Of a stretch of DNA of 64,000 bases, positions 1 to 7,673 are shown piece by piece. The notes beneath the pieces were generated by a model. It did not search any database. It was given only the letters and a program-made list of their open reading frames with translations, and was not told where the DNA came from. The stretch is from NCBI RefSeq assembly GCF_014202425.1, contig NZ_JACHGT010000002.1, positions 520,999 to 584,998 of the forward strand, written 5' to 3'. How positions within the stretch are numbered: the first letter of the stretch is position 1; every line of letters begins with the position of its first letter. This DNA comes from Phytomonospora endophytica (lineage in GTDB: Bacteria; Actinomycetota; Actinomycetes; Mycobacteriales; Micromonosporaceae). The position numbers and the translations under genes are program-made.

Positions 1-2
1 CC

Positions 3-263
3 GTGCCGCCTGCGTTCGTGGTGCCGGGGCTGGCGATTCTCGCCGGCGTCGTCGCCGCCGGACTGGCGATCAAGTGGTTCGCGGTCCGCGGGACGGCCCG
101 GGAGGCCGCCGGATCGGTCGACTACTTCATGGAGGCGTTCGGCCGGGACGTCGAAGAGGCCCGCCGGACGATCGCGCGTGACGGCGAACAGGCCGCGCGG
201 GCGGCCATCGAGGCCGCCGGGGCGCACGCCGAGGTCGTCGAGCTCCTCGGCGAGTACCGGTGA
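3..263 (+). CDS. Small single-span membrane protein, possibly 5'-truncated
   Basis: 86 residues are readable from a GTG two bases inside the window. The frame is open to the edge, so the true start may lie upstream. Residues about 3-27 are a hydrophobic helix. The remainder is a charged, Glu/Arg/Ala-rich amphipathic helix, as expected for a membrane-anchored cytoplasmic helical tail. I do not recognise a family. It converges on the acetyltransferase gene with 2 nt between the stops. No function is assigned. Confidence 0.45.
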   Translation: MPPAFVVPGLAILAGVVAAGLAIKWFAVRGTAREAAGSVDYFMEAFGRDVEEARRTIARDGEQAARAAIEAAGAHAEVVELLGEYR

Positions 264-265
264 GC

Positions 266-865
266 TCAGCCCAGGGCGAGCGTGCCGCCGGTCTCGACGT
301 AGGTCTCACCGGTGACCGGGCAGCGCCACCTGCCGCCGTCGGCCTCGCCGTCGAGGACGAGTGGACGCCCGGCGCGGCCCACCCAGCGGTGGAAACGCGC
401 GGGATTGCCGATGACGAGCGCGAAGTCGGGTACGTCGCGGGTCACCACGGCGCCCGCGCCGACGATCGCGAACCGGCCGATCGTCACACCGGCCACGACG
501 ACGGTCCGCGCGCCGAGCGCGGCGCCTTCGCGGACGGTCACACCGGTCGACTCCCAGTCGTCGCCGCCTTTGAGCTCCCCGTCGGGGGTGACGGCGCGCG
601 GGTACTGGTCGTTGGTGAGGATGACGCCGGGCCCGATGAACACGCCGTCTTCGAGGTGCGCGGGCTCGAAGACCTGCGCCAGGTTCTGGATCTTGCAGCG
701 GTCGCCGATGCGTACGCCGGAGCCGATGTAGGCCGATCGGCCGATCACGCAGTCGCGCCCGATCACGGCGTTCTCGCGGATCTGGGTGAGGTGCCAGACC
801 TTCGTTCCGTCGCCGATCACGGCACGGGGGTCGACGTCGGTGCTCTCAGCGATCGTTACAGCCAC
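266..865 (-). CDS. Hexapeptide-repeat (left-handed beta-helix) N-acetyltransferase
   Basis: 199 residues. Isoleucine/valine-rich hexad repeats of the form [IV]-G-x-x-x-x run through residues about 10-150 (AVIGDG, CVIGRS, AYIGSG, VRIGDR, TIGRFA), diagnostic of the LbetaH acyltransferase fold. The segment LTNDQYPRA and the central charged loop resemble the WbpD/WlbB group, which N-acetylates UDP-3-amino sugars for surface glycan synthesis with acetyl-CoA. The C-terminal 40 residues (RWRCPVTGETY) form a short extra domain. No other glycan genes are adjacent, so the sugar substrate is an inference. The fold is secure; the exact substrate is not. Confidence 0.8.
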   Translation of the reverse strand: MAVTIAESTDVDPRAVIGDGTKVWHLTQIRENAVIGRDCVIGRSAYIGSGVRIGDRCKIQNLAQVFEPAHLEDGVFIGPGVILTNDQYPRAVTPDGELKGGDDWESTGVTVREGAALGARTVVVAGVTIGRFAIVGAGAVVTRDVPDFALVIGNPARFHRWVGRAGRPLVLDGEADGGRWRCPVTGETYVETGGTLALG

Positions 866-1002
866 GCGGCGACGATACAGGCCACCCCGTCACACGGCGA
901 GAGCACGATGGGGCGACCCCGCACGGTCAAGTGCGACCGCATAGTCTCTATGACGTTCACGACACAGAACGAACCGCGAGATCTCAATACCTGGAGGACG
1001 CC

Positions 1003-1944
1003 GTGGGCCGCCACAGTTCAGAAGACGATGGCGCGCAGCCGGACGCACTCGACGTCGACGACACCCCCGAACGCGACCGCGAGGCCGACGAGTTCTGGGA
1101 CCTGGTCGGGGTCGAGCCGGTCGAGATCGCGCTGAGCAAGGGCGTCGGCTACACCCTGCGCGCCTACGTCACCGTCGAGGCCGAAGCCGTCGAGGATGAC
1201 GAGGACGAGGAGGTCGCCGACGAGGACCTCGACGACGAGACGGCCGACGCCGACGACTCGGCCGCCGAATCCGACGACGACGAGACCGATGAGGCCGTCG
1301 AAGACGACGAGGACGAGGACGACGCCCCCAAGGGCAAGGCCAAGAAGAAGGTCGAAGCCGAGTCCGAGGACGCCGAAGAGCCCGACGAGGCCGACTTCGC
1401 CGAGGACGAGGACACCGAGGTGGCCGCGCCCGTCGCCGAGATCGCCGACGCCGACATCGACGAAGCCCCCCGCTTCCTCACCGCCGACGGCAAACTCCTC
1501 CTCTTCGACACGCCCGCGCTGCTCGCCGCCTACGTGCGCGAGAACCGCGACCACGACCTCGCCGACCTCGACAAGTGGGACGACGTCGTCAGCGGCATCA
1601 AGGACGAGTGGGTCGTCCCCACCGAAGAGGACACCTACGAGCTCGACCTCGTCGTGGAGAACCTCCGCGGCGGCCGCGACGCCTGGGACCACGAACTCCT
1701 CATCTCCGCCGGTGAACTGGCCCGCGACCTCGCCTACGCGCTGCACCTCAAGTCGGTGCTGACCGCGCTCGCGCCCGGCTCGCCCATCGACGATCTCGAC
1801 GACGCCCTGCGCGCCGTCGAGGCCGGGGGGTTCGGGGGATTCCTCGCCAAGCGCCGCTTGCGTAAAATCGGGGCACAGCAGGCATCTCTGGCGTGGAGGT
1901 CCATCATCGGCAAGATAACTGCCGCGGTGGACTGGCGGAAGTAG
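1003..1944 (+). CDS. Highly acidic conserved actinobacterial protein of unknown function
   Basis: A GTG at 1003 preceded by GGAGG (993-997) is preferred over the upstream in-frame codon at 931, which lacks a ribosome site; this gives 313 residues. Residues about 10-60 form a short folded N-terminus (FWDLVGVEPVEIALSKGVGYTLRAY). A low-complexity Asp/Glu-rich tract with a short Lys patch (GKAKKK) follows to about residue 155. The C-terminal 150 residues are more ordered and end in basic LAKRRLRKIG and ITAAVDWRK. Similar actinobacterial proteins are sometimes labelled primosomal, but I see no enzymatic motif. It lies 53 nt upstream of the IS110-like/conservon-tail gene in the same direction, suggesting one transcript with 1998-3994. 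Function unknown. Confidence 0.7.
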   Translation: MGRHSSEDDGAQPDALDVDDTPERDREADEFWDLVGVEPVEIALSKGVGYTLRAYVTVEAEAVEDDEDEEVADEDLDDETADADDSAAESDDDETDEAVEDDEDEDDAPKGKAKKKVEAESEDAEEPDEADFAEDEDTEVAAPVAEIADADIDEAPRFLTADGKLLLFDTPALLAAYVRENRDHDLADLDKWDDVVSGIKDEWVVPTEEDTYELDLVVENLRGGRDAWDHELLISAGELARDLAYALHLKSVLTALAPGSPIDDLDDALRAVEAGGFGGFLAKRRLRKIGAQQASLAWRSIIGKITAAVDWRK

Positions 1945-1997
1945 CACTCTTCGGGGGAGCATCGGGACGGACCGTACGACTGGAGGGAGCAGACAGC

Positions 1998-3593
1998 GTG
2001 CGCATCTACTGTGGACTCGCCACGGCCGGGCATGCGTCTTTCGCCGCGATCGTGGACGACGCCGGGCGGGCCATCGCCGTCGCCGCGCTGGACGAGGCCG
2101 GGCCACGTGCGTTCACCGCGCTGTGCCAGCTCCTCGCCGCCCACGGCGGTGACCGGACCACGCCGATCGCGACCGACGACGGGTCCGGCCAGACGCCGCA
2201 GCTGTGCACCGCGGCCGGCCACCCCGTCACGGTCACCGACGACGACCTGATCGGCCGGTTCACCCGCGACGACCCCGCCGCACGGCAGCCGGGCGCACAG
2301 CGCGCCCTCGCCGCGGCACGGGCCCTCCAGACCGGTGCCGTCACGGCCATCGCCGGCGGCGCCGTGCGCAACCTCGCGCGGCTGCGTCCGCTCCTGTGCT
2401 CCGCCGAAGCGCTCGCCGCGGGCCGCGCGACCGCCGTTGCGGCCCTCCGAGGGGTCCTGCGGGAGCTGTACCCGGCCGCGCTGCGCGCCTTCGACGACCC
2501 GGGCGCCCAGCGGCCCCTCGCCGTCCTCGACGCGCTCCCCGAACCCGCCGCCGCGGCCTACTGCCGCGAAGACGAGGTCGCGCAGGAACTCGCCACCGCG
2601 GGACTTCCCGACACCACCGGTGTCATCGTCGCCCTGCGCACCGCCGCCGCCGAATACGCGCCGAGCCGCCGCTCCGGCGACGAGGCGACCCGCACGACGG
2701 TCCGCACGGCCGTGCAGGCCGTCCGCGTCTACGACGACGGGCTGCGCAACCTCGCCGAAGCGCTCGCCGAGCGCTTGAAGGCGGGCGGCGCGGCGAGGAC
2801 CACCGGGACGAGGACGCGTGGCGAGGCGCCGCCCGCCGTCGAGCTCCCCCCGATCCCGGAGGAGCGCCCGAAGCGCCGGACGATCCCGGCGCAGCGCGCG
2901 TCGGCGCCCGCCGCCCCCGAAGCCCCGCCGGTCCGCCCGGCCCCGCCGCAGCCCCCCGCCGAGGAGGGCTCGCGCAGCTCGAAGATCACGTCACTGCCGA
3001 CCCGCAGAGGCGCCAGAAGCAAGAGCGACAGCGGCGGCTTCCCGCAGATGCCCGAGCCGCCGGTGTTCAACGAGCCGACGACGACGGCCCAGCCCGTGAT
3101 GCCCACGCACGCCGAACCGGAAACGGTGCCCAGCGGCATCCAGCTCCCGCCGCCGAACAACATCGCGGCACCGCCCCAGCCGCCGACCCGGCCCTCACCG
3201 CCCGTAGCCGAGATCGACGGCGACAACGACGAAGGCCTCACGATCTTCGCGCAGGCCAAGTCCGCCTGGTTCACCGGCGTGAACGAGGACGAGGAGCCCA
3301 ACACGCTCGACTGGTCGATGCCGACCGACGAGGCGTGGCGCAGCGCTCAGAAGACGGTCACGCCGTCGACCGGTGAAGCGACCGCCAAGGGACTCCCCCG
3401 CCGCGTGCCGCAGGCCAACCTCGTGCCGGGATCGGCGCTGCCCGAAGACCCCGGCCCCATCGCCATCGAACGTGACCCGCAACTCATCGCCGCCAACACC
3501 GCCGGCTACTTCCGCGGCTGGAACCGCGCCCGACGCGACGCCGTCGACGCGGCCCCCGTCGGCGCCAACGGATCGACGGTGCGCTTACTGTGA
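1998..3593 (+). CDS. Exapted IS110-transposase-like protein with conservon-kinase C-terminal tail
   Basis: The GTG at 1998 follows GGAGGGAGC (1982-1990) and gives 531 residues. Residues 1-215 read like the N-terminal DEDD domain of IS110 transposases: an opening beta-strand with DDAGR, a helix ending QLLAAHGG, then VRNLARLRPLL and LRELYPAALRAFDD, the helices that normally follow the catalytic core. Positions where the catalytic acids are expected are not acidic (CGLATA for G-I-D, PIATDDG for the E/D strand, AARQPGAQ for K-T-D-x-x-D-A). The serine-containing C-terminal transposase domain is absent. Residues about 230-415 are Pro/Arg-rich and probably disordered. The last 115 residues (SAWFTG, TDEAWRSAQK, KGLPRRVPQANLVPGS, RDPQ) match the C-terminus of the conservon kinase at 8132-11407. 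The stop overlaps the next start as GTGA. I infer a regulatory scaffold, not a transposase. Confidence 0.7.
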   Translation: MRIYCGLATAGHASFAAIVDDAGRAIAVAALDEAGPRAFTALCQLLAAHGGDRTTPIATDDGSGQTPQLCTAAGHPVTVTDDDLIGRFTRDDPAARQPGAQRALAAARALQTGAVTAIAGGAVRNLARLRPLLCSAEALAAGRATAVAALRGVLRELYPAALRAFDDPGAQRPLAVLDALPEPAAAAYCREDEVAQELATAGLPDTTGVIVALRTAAAEYAPSRRSGDEATRTTVRTAVQAVRVYDDGLRNLAEALAERLKAGGAARTTGTRTRGEAPPAVELPPIPEERPKRRTIPAQRASAPAAPEAPPVRPAPPQPPAEEGSRSSKITSLPTRRGARSKSDSGGFPQMPEPPVFNEPTTTAQPVMPTHAEPETVPSGIQLPPPNNIAAPPQPPTRPSPPVAEIDGDNDEGLTIFAQAKSAWFTGVNEDEEPNTLDWSMPTDEAWRSAQKTVTPSTGEATAKGLPRRVPQANLVPGSALPEDPGPIAIERDPQLIAANTAGYFRGWNRARRDAVDAAPVGANGSTVRLL

Positions 3594-3994
3594 CGAACCT
3601 AGGTGTGTACGAGCGAAGTCTGAGCATGCTGCTGGCCTCGCTGGTGGCAAGGACACCCGGACTGACGCACGCCGTGCTCGTGTCCGCAGAAGGCGTCCCC
3701 CTGGCCATGTCCCACGGACTGCCACTGGAACGCGCGTCCCAGCTGTCGTCGATCGGTGCCGGACTGCTGTCCATCGGGGACGGTGCCGGACAGGTCATGA
3801 CGACCGGGCGAACGCACCAGGTCATGGTCGAGATGGCGGAGGGAATCCTGCTCACGGCACCCGTCGGACCCGCGATCTCGCTAACGCTGCTCGCGGTGAC
3901 GGAGTGCAACCGCGAACTGCTCGGCTACGAGATCGGGCAGTTCACGACGCAGGTCGGGCCGTTGCTGGACGAGGCCCTCGGGGGCGGGCGGTAG
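3590..3994 (+). CDS. Roadblock/LC7 domain protein (CvnB-like)
   Basis: 134 residues starting at a GTG that overlaps the upstream stop, so translation is probably coupled. It is a compact alpha/beta roadblock fold: an N-terminal helix (LASLVARTPGLTHAVLVSAEGVPLA), the loop LERASQLSSIGAGLLSIGD, and strands ending in a short C-terminal helix. Roadblock proteins of this type are the B component of conservons, where they act with a small GTPase and a membrane kinase. Here the partner encoded upstream is the IS110-like protein bearing a kinase tail. No GTPase or DUF742 gene follows on this strand. It is clearly paralogous to the roadblock protein at 7674-8135. Confidence 0.88.
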   Translation: MTNLGVYERSLSMLLASLVARTPGLTHAVLVSAEGVPLAMSHGLPLERASQLSSIGAGLLSIGDGAGQVMTTGRTHQVMVEMAEGILLTAPVGPAISLTLLAVTECNRELLGYEIGQFTTQVGPLLDEALGGGR

Positions 3995-3999
3995 GGGTC

Positions 4000-4632
4000 T
4001 CACCGGACCCGCGATTCGGCACCGGGCTGAGACGTGCTCTCGCCGCCTCCGTGCGGACTACCCGCCGTCGGGGACCCCGCGAGGGCGCGAACAGCCGAGG
4101 AGACCGCTTCGCGGAGCCGTTCCGGCGTGTAGTCGGACCCTAGGATCATCCGGCGCAGCTGCGGCATGGCCAGGCTCCAGCCGACGAGTCCCAGGGTGAA
4201 GAACAGCAGGGCGCGCGGGTCGCCGTTGTGGGCTCCCGCCGCGGTTTCGGCGGCGCCGACCTTGTCCAGGTAGTGCCGGGTGCGGGTCTCCTCGTCCGGC
4301 ACCGGGTCCTCGCCCATTTCGAGCGCCTCCCACAGCAGCAGGCGCAGGGCTTCGGGGTTGGCCCGGTGGTAGTCGAACAGGGATCCCGCGTAGACGCCCA
4401 GGTCGGCGTCGTCGCCCGGCGGCACCGCTTCGGCCAGATCGGTCATCAACCGCTCCAGCACGGCGGCGAAGAGCGCCTGTTTGTCGCCGAAGTAGTCGTA
4501 GATGGCCCGCTTGTTAGCCGCCGCCGCGGCCGCGATGCGGTCCACGCGCGCCCCGGCGACACCGTGCTCGGCGAACTCCGCCGCCGCCGCGGTGAGGATC
4601 CGTTCCTTCGTCGCCGCTGAGTCGTATGCCAT
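4000..4632 (-). CDS. TetR/AcrR family transcriptional repressor
   Basis: 210 residues. The N-terminal helix-turn-helix occupies residues about 8-55 (TKERILTAAAAEFAEHGVAGARVDRIAAAAAANKRAIYDYFGDK, read in parts), with the usual Y-x-Y-F-G-D-K end of helix 3. The remainder is an all-helical ligand and dimerisation domain. The gene is divergent from the MFS transporter. The 91-nt gap holds two inverted repeats overlapping the transporter promoter, the classical arrangement of a drug-responsive repressor controlling its own efflux pump. The inducer is unknown. Confidence 0.92.
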   Translation of the reverse strand: MAYDSAATKERILTAAAAEFAEHGVAGARVDRIAAAAAANKRAIYDYFGDKQALFAAVLERLMTDLAEAVPPGDDADLGVYAGSLFDYHRANPEALRLLLWEALEMGEDPVPDEETRTRHYLDKVGAAETAAGAHNGDPRALLFFTLGLVGWSLAMPQLRRMILGSDYTPERLREAVSSAVRALAGSPTAGSPHGGGESTSQPGAESRVR

Positions 4633-4644
4633 GTGAGCGATGGT

Positions 4645-4660
4645 AACGAACCAGTTCGTT
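4645..4660. promoter_or_regulatory. Putative TetR operator O1
   Basis: AACGAAC-CA-GTTCGTT is a perfect 7-bp inverted repeat with a 2-bp spacer. It begins 12 bp upstream of the tetR start codon and touches the first base of the transporter -35 hexamer, so repressor bound here could block both directions. Confidence 0.7.
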
Positions 4661-4688
4661 TGACACCATCGTCAACGCTCGCTAGCAT
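4660..4688 (+). promoter_or_regulatory. Sigma-70-type promoter of the MFS gene
   Basis: The consensus -35 TTGACA (4660-4665) and -10 TAGCAT (4683-4688) are separated by 17 bp. Transcription would start near 4695, inside operator O2, about 30 nt before the transporter ATG. This is the cleanest housekeeping promoter I can see in the window. Confidence 0.72.
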
Positions 4689-4689
4689 C

Positions 4690-4705
4690 CGAACCAACTA
4701 GTTCG
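4690..4705. promoter_or_regulatory. Putative TetR operator O2 over the start site
   Basis: CGAAC-caacta-GTTCG shares the GAAC/GTTC half-sites of O1 with a wider spacer, and contains the perfect 8-bp palindrome AACTAGTT (4696-4703). It covers the predicted +1 of the MFS transcript, consistent with two repressor dimers acting on the divergent promoter. Confidence 0.6.
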
Positions 4706-4723
4706 ATCGCATTGGAGTTGGTG

Positions 4724-5956
4724 ATGACCTCTGTACAGGAGCGGCGCCCCACCCGGCCGCCCACCGCAACCCGCGCACACCCGCGACTGTTCGCGGTGAT
4801 GGCGGTCTGCAGCGGCGTGACGGTGGCCAACGTGTACCTGGCGCAACCGCTGCTGACCCTGTTCACCCGCGACCTGGGCATCTCGCCCTCGTCCGCCGGG
4901 CTGGTGGTCACGTGCGCGCAGTTCGGCTACGCGGCCGGAATCTCGTTCCTGGTCCCCCTGGGCGACGTCCGCCGACGCCGGCCGCTGCTGGCCGCCATGC
5001 TGTCCGCGACGGTCATCGCCCTGCTGCTCGCCGCGGCCGCGCCCGGCCTGGCACCGCTGGCAGCGGCTGCGGCACTCGTCGGCGGATTCACCGTCGTCCC
5101 GCAGGTGCTGGTGCCGCTGGCCGCCGAACTCGCCCCCGAGGGGCGGCGGGCGTCGGTCGTCGCCGCGGTCCAGATCGGGCTGATGACCGGCATCATCGGT
5201 TCTCGTGTGATCGGCGGCGCGGTGGGCGAAGTCCTCGGATGGCGTGCGGTGTACGTGCTGGCCGCCGTGCTCACCGCGGCGTCGGGACTGCTGACCGTGG
5301 CCCTGGTCCCGCGCGAACCGGCCCGCACGAGAACGATCGGCTACGGCCGCCTGCTCGCCTCACTGCCGCGGCTGCTGCGCGCCGAACCCGCCCTGCGGCA
5401 CGCGAGCCTGCTGCACGCGACCCTGTTCGGCGCCTACAACGCCACGTGGACCTCGCTGGTGCTGGTCCTCACCCGCGAGCCGTATCACTTCAGTACCGCC
5501 ACGGCGGGCCTGTTCGGACTGCTGGGCCTGGCCGGCGCGGTCGCCGCACCGTGGGCCGGACGGTTCATCGACCGCCGCGGGGCCCTTCCGATCATCACCG
5601 CAGCGCTGCTGCTGACGCTCGCCTCGGCCGGTGCCTACGCCCTCGGCCGCAGCACGCCGCTCCTCATGGTCACGGCGATCATCGCGGTCAGCGTCGCCGT
5701 CCAATGGAGCCAGATCGCCAACCAGGCGCGGATCTTCGCCTACCTGCCCGAGGCGCGCAGCCGCGCCAACACCGTCTACATGGGCGCGGTCTTCCTCAGC
5801 GGCGCGATCTGCGCGGCCCTGGCCGGAGCCTGCTACGCGGCCTTCGGCTGGCCCGGTGTCTGCACCCTCCAAGCGCTGCTGGCCGTCGCGGGCCTGGCGG
5901 TGCTGCCCTTCGCGCGCCGCCACGACCACCGGCACCTCCCCGCGACGACCGCCTGA
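4724..5956 (+). CDS. Major facilitator superfamily efflux transporter
   Basis: The ATG at 4724 lies 6 nt after GGAG (4714-4717) and gives 410 residues; a TTG at 4712 and a GTG at 4721 are possible alternatives. About 12 hydrophobic segments are visible. The motif LVPLGDVRRRRPLL after TM2 is the MFS A-motif, and RFIDRRGALPII is its repeat in the second half. The arrangement resembles actinobacterial drug-export MFS proteins of the YnfM/chloramphenicol-efflux type. It is probably repressed by the divergent TetR. A 57-nt gap separates it from the SnoaL-like gene, which is likely cotranscribed. Confidence 0.9.
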   Translation: MTSVQERRPTRPPTATRAHPRLFAVMAVCSGVTVANVYLAQPLLTLFTRDLGISPSSAGLVVTCAQFGYAAGISFLVPLGDVRRRRPLLAAMLSATVIALLLAAAAPGLAPLAAAAALVGGFTVVPQVLVPLAAELAPEGRRASVVAAVQIGLMTGIIGSRVIGGAVGEVLGWRAVYVLAAVLTAASGLLTVALVPREPARTRTIGYGRLLASLPRLLRAEPALRHASLLHATLFGAYNATWTSLVLVLTREPYHFSTATAGLFGLLGLAGAVAAPWAGRFIDRRGALPIITAALLLTLASAGAYALGRSTPLLMVTAIIAVSVAVQWSQIANQARIFAYLPEARSRANTVYMGAVFLSGAICAALAGACYAAFGWPGVCTLQALLAVAGLAVLPFARRHDHRHLPATTA

Positions 5957-6013
5957 CCCGGCTGACTTCTCCCGCACCACTGTCGAAAATCCATCACCGC
6001 AAGGAGATCAACG

Positions 6014-6400
6014 ATGACCATGCCCGCCATGCCCGCCGCCGTGACGCGGTTCTTCACCGCCTCGCAGTCGGGCGACGCCGCCTCCTGGGCCGGCGCGTTC
6101 GCCCTCGACGGCGTCTTCCACGACCCGATCGGCGAACCGCCGATCACGGGCCGCGCCGCCATCGCCGAGTTCATCGCCTCGGTGCTGCCGAACTTCGATC
6201 CCTTCCTCGGCCTCACCCCGCGCGAGGCACACACCGTCGGCGACTCCGTCGCGGTCTCCTGGACCGGCGCGGCCGTCAGCCGCGCGGGCGCTCCGGTGAA
6301 CTGGTCGGGCATCAACGTCTACGAACTCGGCGAAGACGGCCTCATCCGGGAAGCCCGCGCCTACTTCAACCGGGACGTGTTCCAGGCCCAACTCGGGTAG
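6014..6400 (+). CDS. SnoaL/NTF2-like small protein
   Basis: 128 residues, with AAGGAGAT just upstream of the ATG. An N-terminal helix (VTRFFTASQSGDAASWAGAFALDGVFHDPIGE) is followed by the curved-sheet pattern of the NTF2 cone fold, including GRAAIAEFI and the C-terminal strands INVYELGEDGLIREARAYF. Family members are polyketide cyclases, isomerases or small-molecule binding proteins. The catalytic chemistry cannot be read here. It lies downstream of the TetR-controlled transporter and ahead of a strong terminator, so it probably belongs to the same induced unit. Confidence 0.82.
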   Translation: MTMPAMPAAVTRFFTASQSGDAASWAGAFALDGVFHDPIGEPPITGRAAIAEFIASVLPNFDPFLGLTPREAHTVGDSVAVSWTGAAVSRAGAPVNWSGINVYELGEDGLIREARAYFNRDVFQAQLG

Positions 6401-6411
6401 CCGCCCCACCG

Positions 6412-6453
6412 ACGAAGAACCGCCCCACCAGTTCAGGTGGGGCGGTTCTTCGT
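6412..6453. terminator. Strong bidirectional hairpin terminator
   Basis: An 18-bp perfect inverted repeat (6412-6429 with 6436-6453) with a 6-nt loop has a GC core CCGCCCCACC/GGTGGGGCGG and AGAA/TTCT ends. It sits between the SnoaL-like gene and the 3' end of the convergent conservon. Confidence 0.85.
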
Positions 6454-6533
6454 ACCAAGCCAGGCAGAACCCGCCGCCGATGTCGCGGCGGAGCGCCGAG
6501 GCCGCTCCCCGAGGAGCGGCTCCGGCAGGGGCT

Positions 6534-7148
6534 TTAGGCCCCGACCCCCGCGCCCGCGCCGGCGCGGCGCATCGTGAGCACGTACTCCACAAGTGTGATC
6601 AGCACCTGCTTCGTCGACTCGCGGCTGCGCGCGTCGGTCGTGACGATCGGCGTGTTCGGCGAGACCGCGAGGGCCTCTCGCACGTCGTTGACGTCGTGGT
6701 GCTGCCTGCCGTCGAAGCAGTTCAGCGCGATCAGGTAGGGCAGGCGGCGGTGTTCGAAGAAGTCGATCGCCGCGAAGCAGTCGGCGAGGCGTCGGGTGTC
6801 GACTATCACGACGGCACCGATGGCGCCTCGTACGAGTTCGTCCCACATGAACCAGAAGCGTGTCTGGCCCGGGGTGCCGAACAGGTAGAGGATGAGGTCG
6901 GAGTCGATCGTGATACGGCCGAAGTCCATCGCCACCGTGGTGGTGGTCTTGTCCTGGACCATGTCGTTGTCGTCGACGCCTTCACTGGCGGAGGTCATGA
7001 TGGCCTCGGTGGTCAGCGGAGTGATCTCCGAGACCGAGCCGACCAAGGTCGTCTTGCCAACGCCGAATCCACCTGCGATGACGATCTTCGCCGAAGTCAC
7101 GCGGTTGTTCGGTTGACGGATGGACACGTCAGAGCCTCCGGAGTCCAC
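6534..7148 (-). CDS. cvnD: Conservon small GTPase (CvnD-type)
   Basis: 204 residues. The P-loop GGFGVGKTT (about residues 25-33), the switch-II element FGTPGQTRFW, and the guanine-binding strand ALNCFDG place it in the MglA/Ras-like conservon GTPase family. The cysteine in NCFDG replaces the K of classic NKxD, as is usual in this family. The start used is a GTG with AAAGGG upstream, overlapping the DUF742 gene by 20 nt. A GTG at 7127 with GGAGG upstream is a credible alternative giving 197 residues. It probably cycles nucleotide under control of the roadblock and kinase partners. It is the last gene of the operon, ahead of the terminator at 6412-6453. Confidence 0.93.
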   Translation of the reverse strand: MDSGGSDVSIRQPNNRVTSAKIVIAGGFGVGKTTLVGSVSEITPLTTEAIMTSASEGVDDNDMVQDKTTTTVAMDFGRITIDSDLILYLFGTPGQTRFWFMWDELVRGAIGAVVIVDTRRLADCFAAIDFFEHRRLPYLIALNCFDGRQHHDVNDVREALAVSPNTPIVTTDARSRESTKQVLITLVEYVLTMRRAGAGAGVGA

Positions 7149-7515
7149 TTAGTACCCTTTCCAGCAGTTCGGTGCCCACCAGGTCACCGCCCCCATCACC
7201 AATCCCCGAGGGTTCGTGCACGGCCAGCAACCCGTCGGCCGCCATGTCCGCGACGAGAACCCTCGCCACACCGAGAGGCATGCGCATGTGCGCGGCGATC
7301 TCGGCGAGGGACTGGAGTCTCGTTCCGCACATACCCGCGATCGTCGCCTGTTCGCGCCCGGAGGACAGGCCGTTCAGCCTGCCACGAGCGGTGGTCTCGA
7401 CCAGCGCCTCCATCGCGATCTCGAGGCGCGGGCGGGTGCGGCCTCTGGTGACGGCATATGGCCGTACCAGCGCACCGGTCGGCTCGTGGTCCCGATCAAC
7501 GACCATCGTCCTCAC
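7129..7515 (-). CDS. cvnC: DUF742 winged-helix conservon protein (CvnC-type)
   Basis: 128 residues from a GTG, or 125 from the ATG at 7506. The segment GALVRPYAVTRGRTRPRLEI is the conserved N-terminal signature of DUF742. It is followed by a helix-turn-helix-like stretch (LQSLAEIAAHMRMPLGVARVLVADMAADGLL) and the terminal VLSGLRRL. The family is the C component of conservons; its biochemical role is not settled. The 158-nt gap back to the roadblock gene is unusually large for this operon type. Confidence 0.9.
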   Translation of the reverse strand: MRTMVVDRDHEPTGALVRPYAVTRGRTRPRLEIAMEALVETTARGRLNGLSSGREQATIAGMCGTRLQSLAEIAAHMRMPLGVARVLVADMAADGLLAVHEPSGIGDGGGDLVGTELLERVLSGLRRL

Positions 7516-7673
7516 ATCCTCGAGTCTTCACGGGGTGTTAAAGCTCTGTCCTGGCTGTAGGTCACGTCGTCGGGCTCCTAGCCTTTGTCCACGTTGCACC
7601 GTACCGCACGCGGGCAGGTAGATCCCGTTCTCCTCCAGGGCAAGGGAACGAGAGCTCACGTCCGGCGCGTTGT

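Noticed and set aside
1998-3593. Active IS110 insertion sequence
   Set aside because: Catalytic acids and the C-terminal transposase domain are missing, there are no recognisable element ends, and the gene is fused and operon-embedded.
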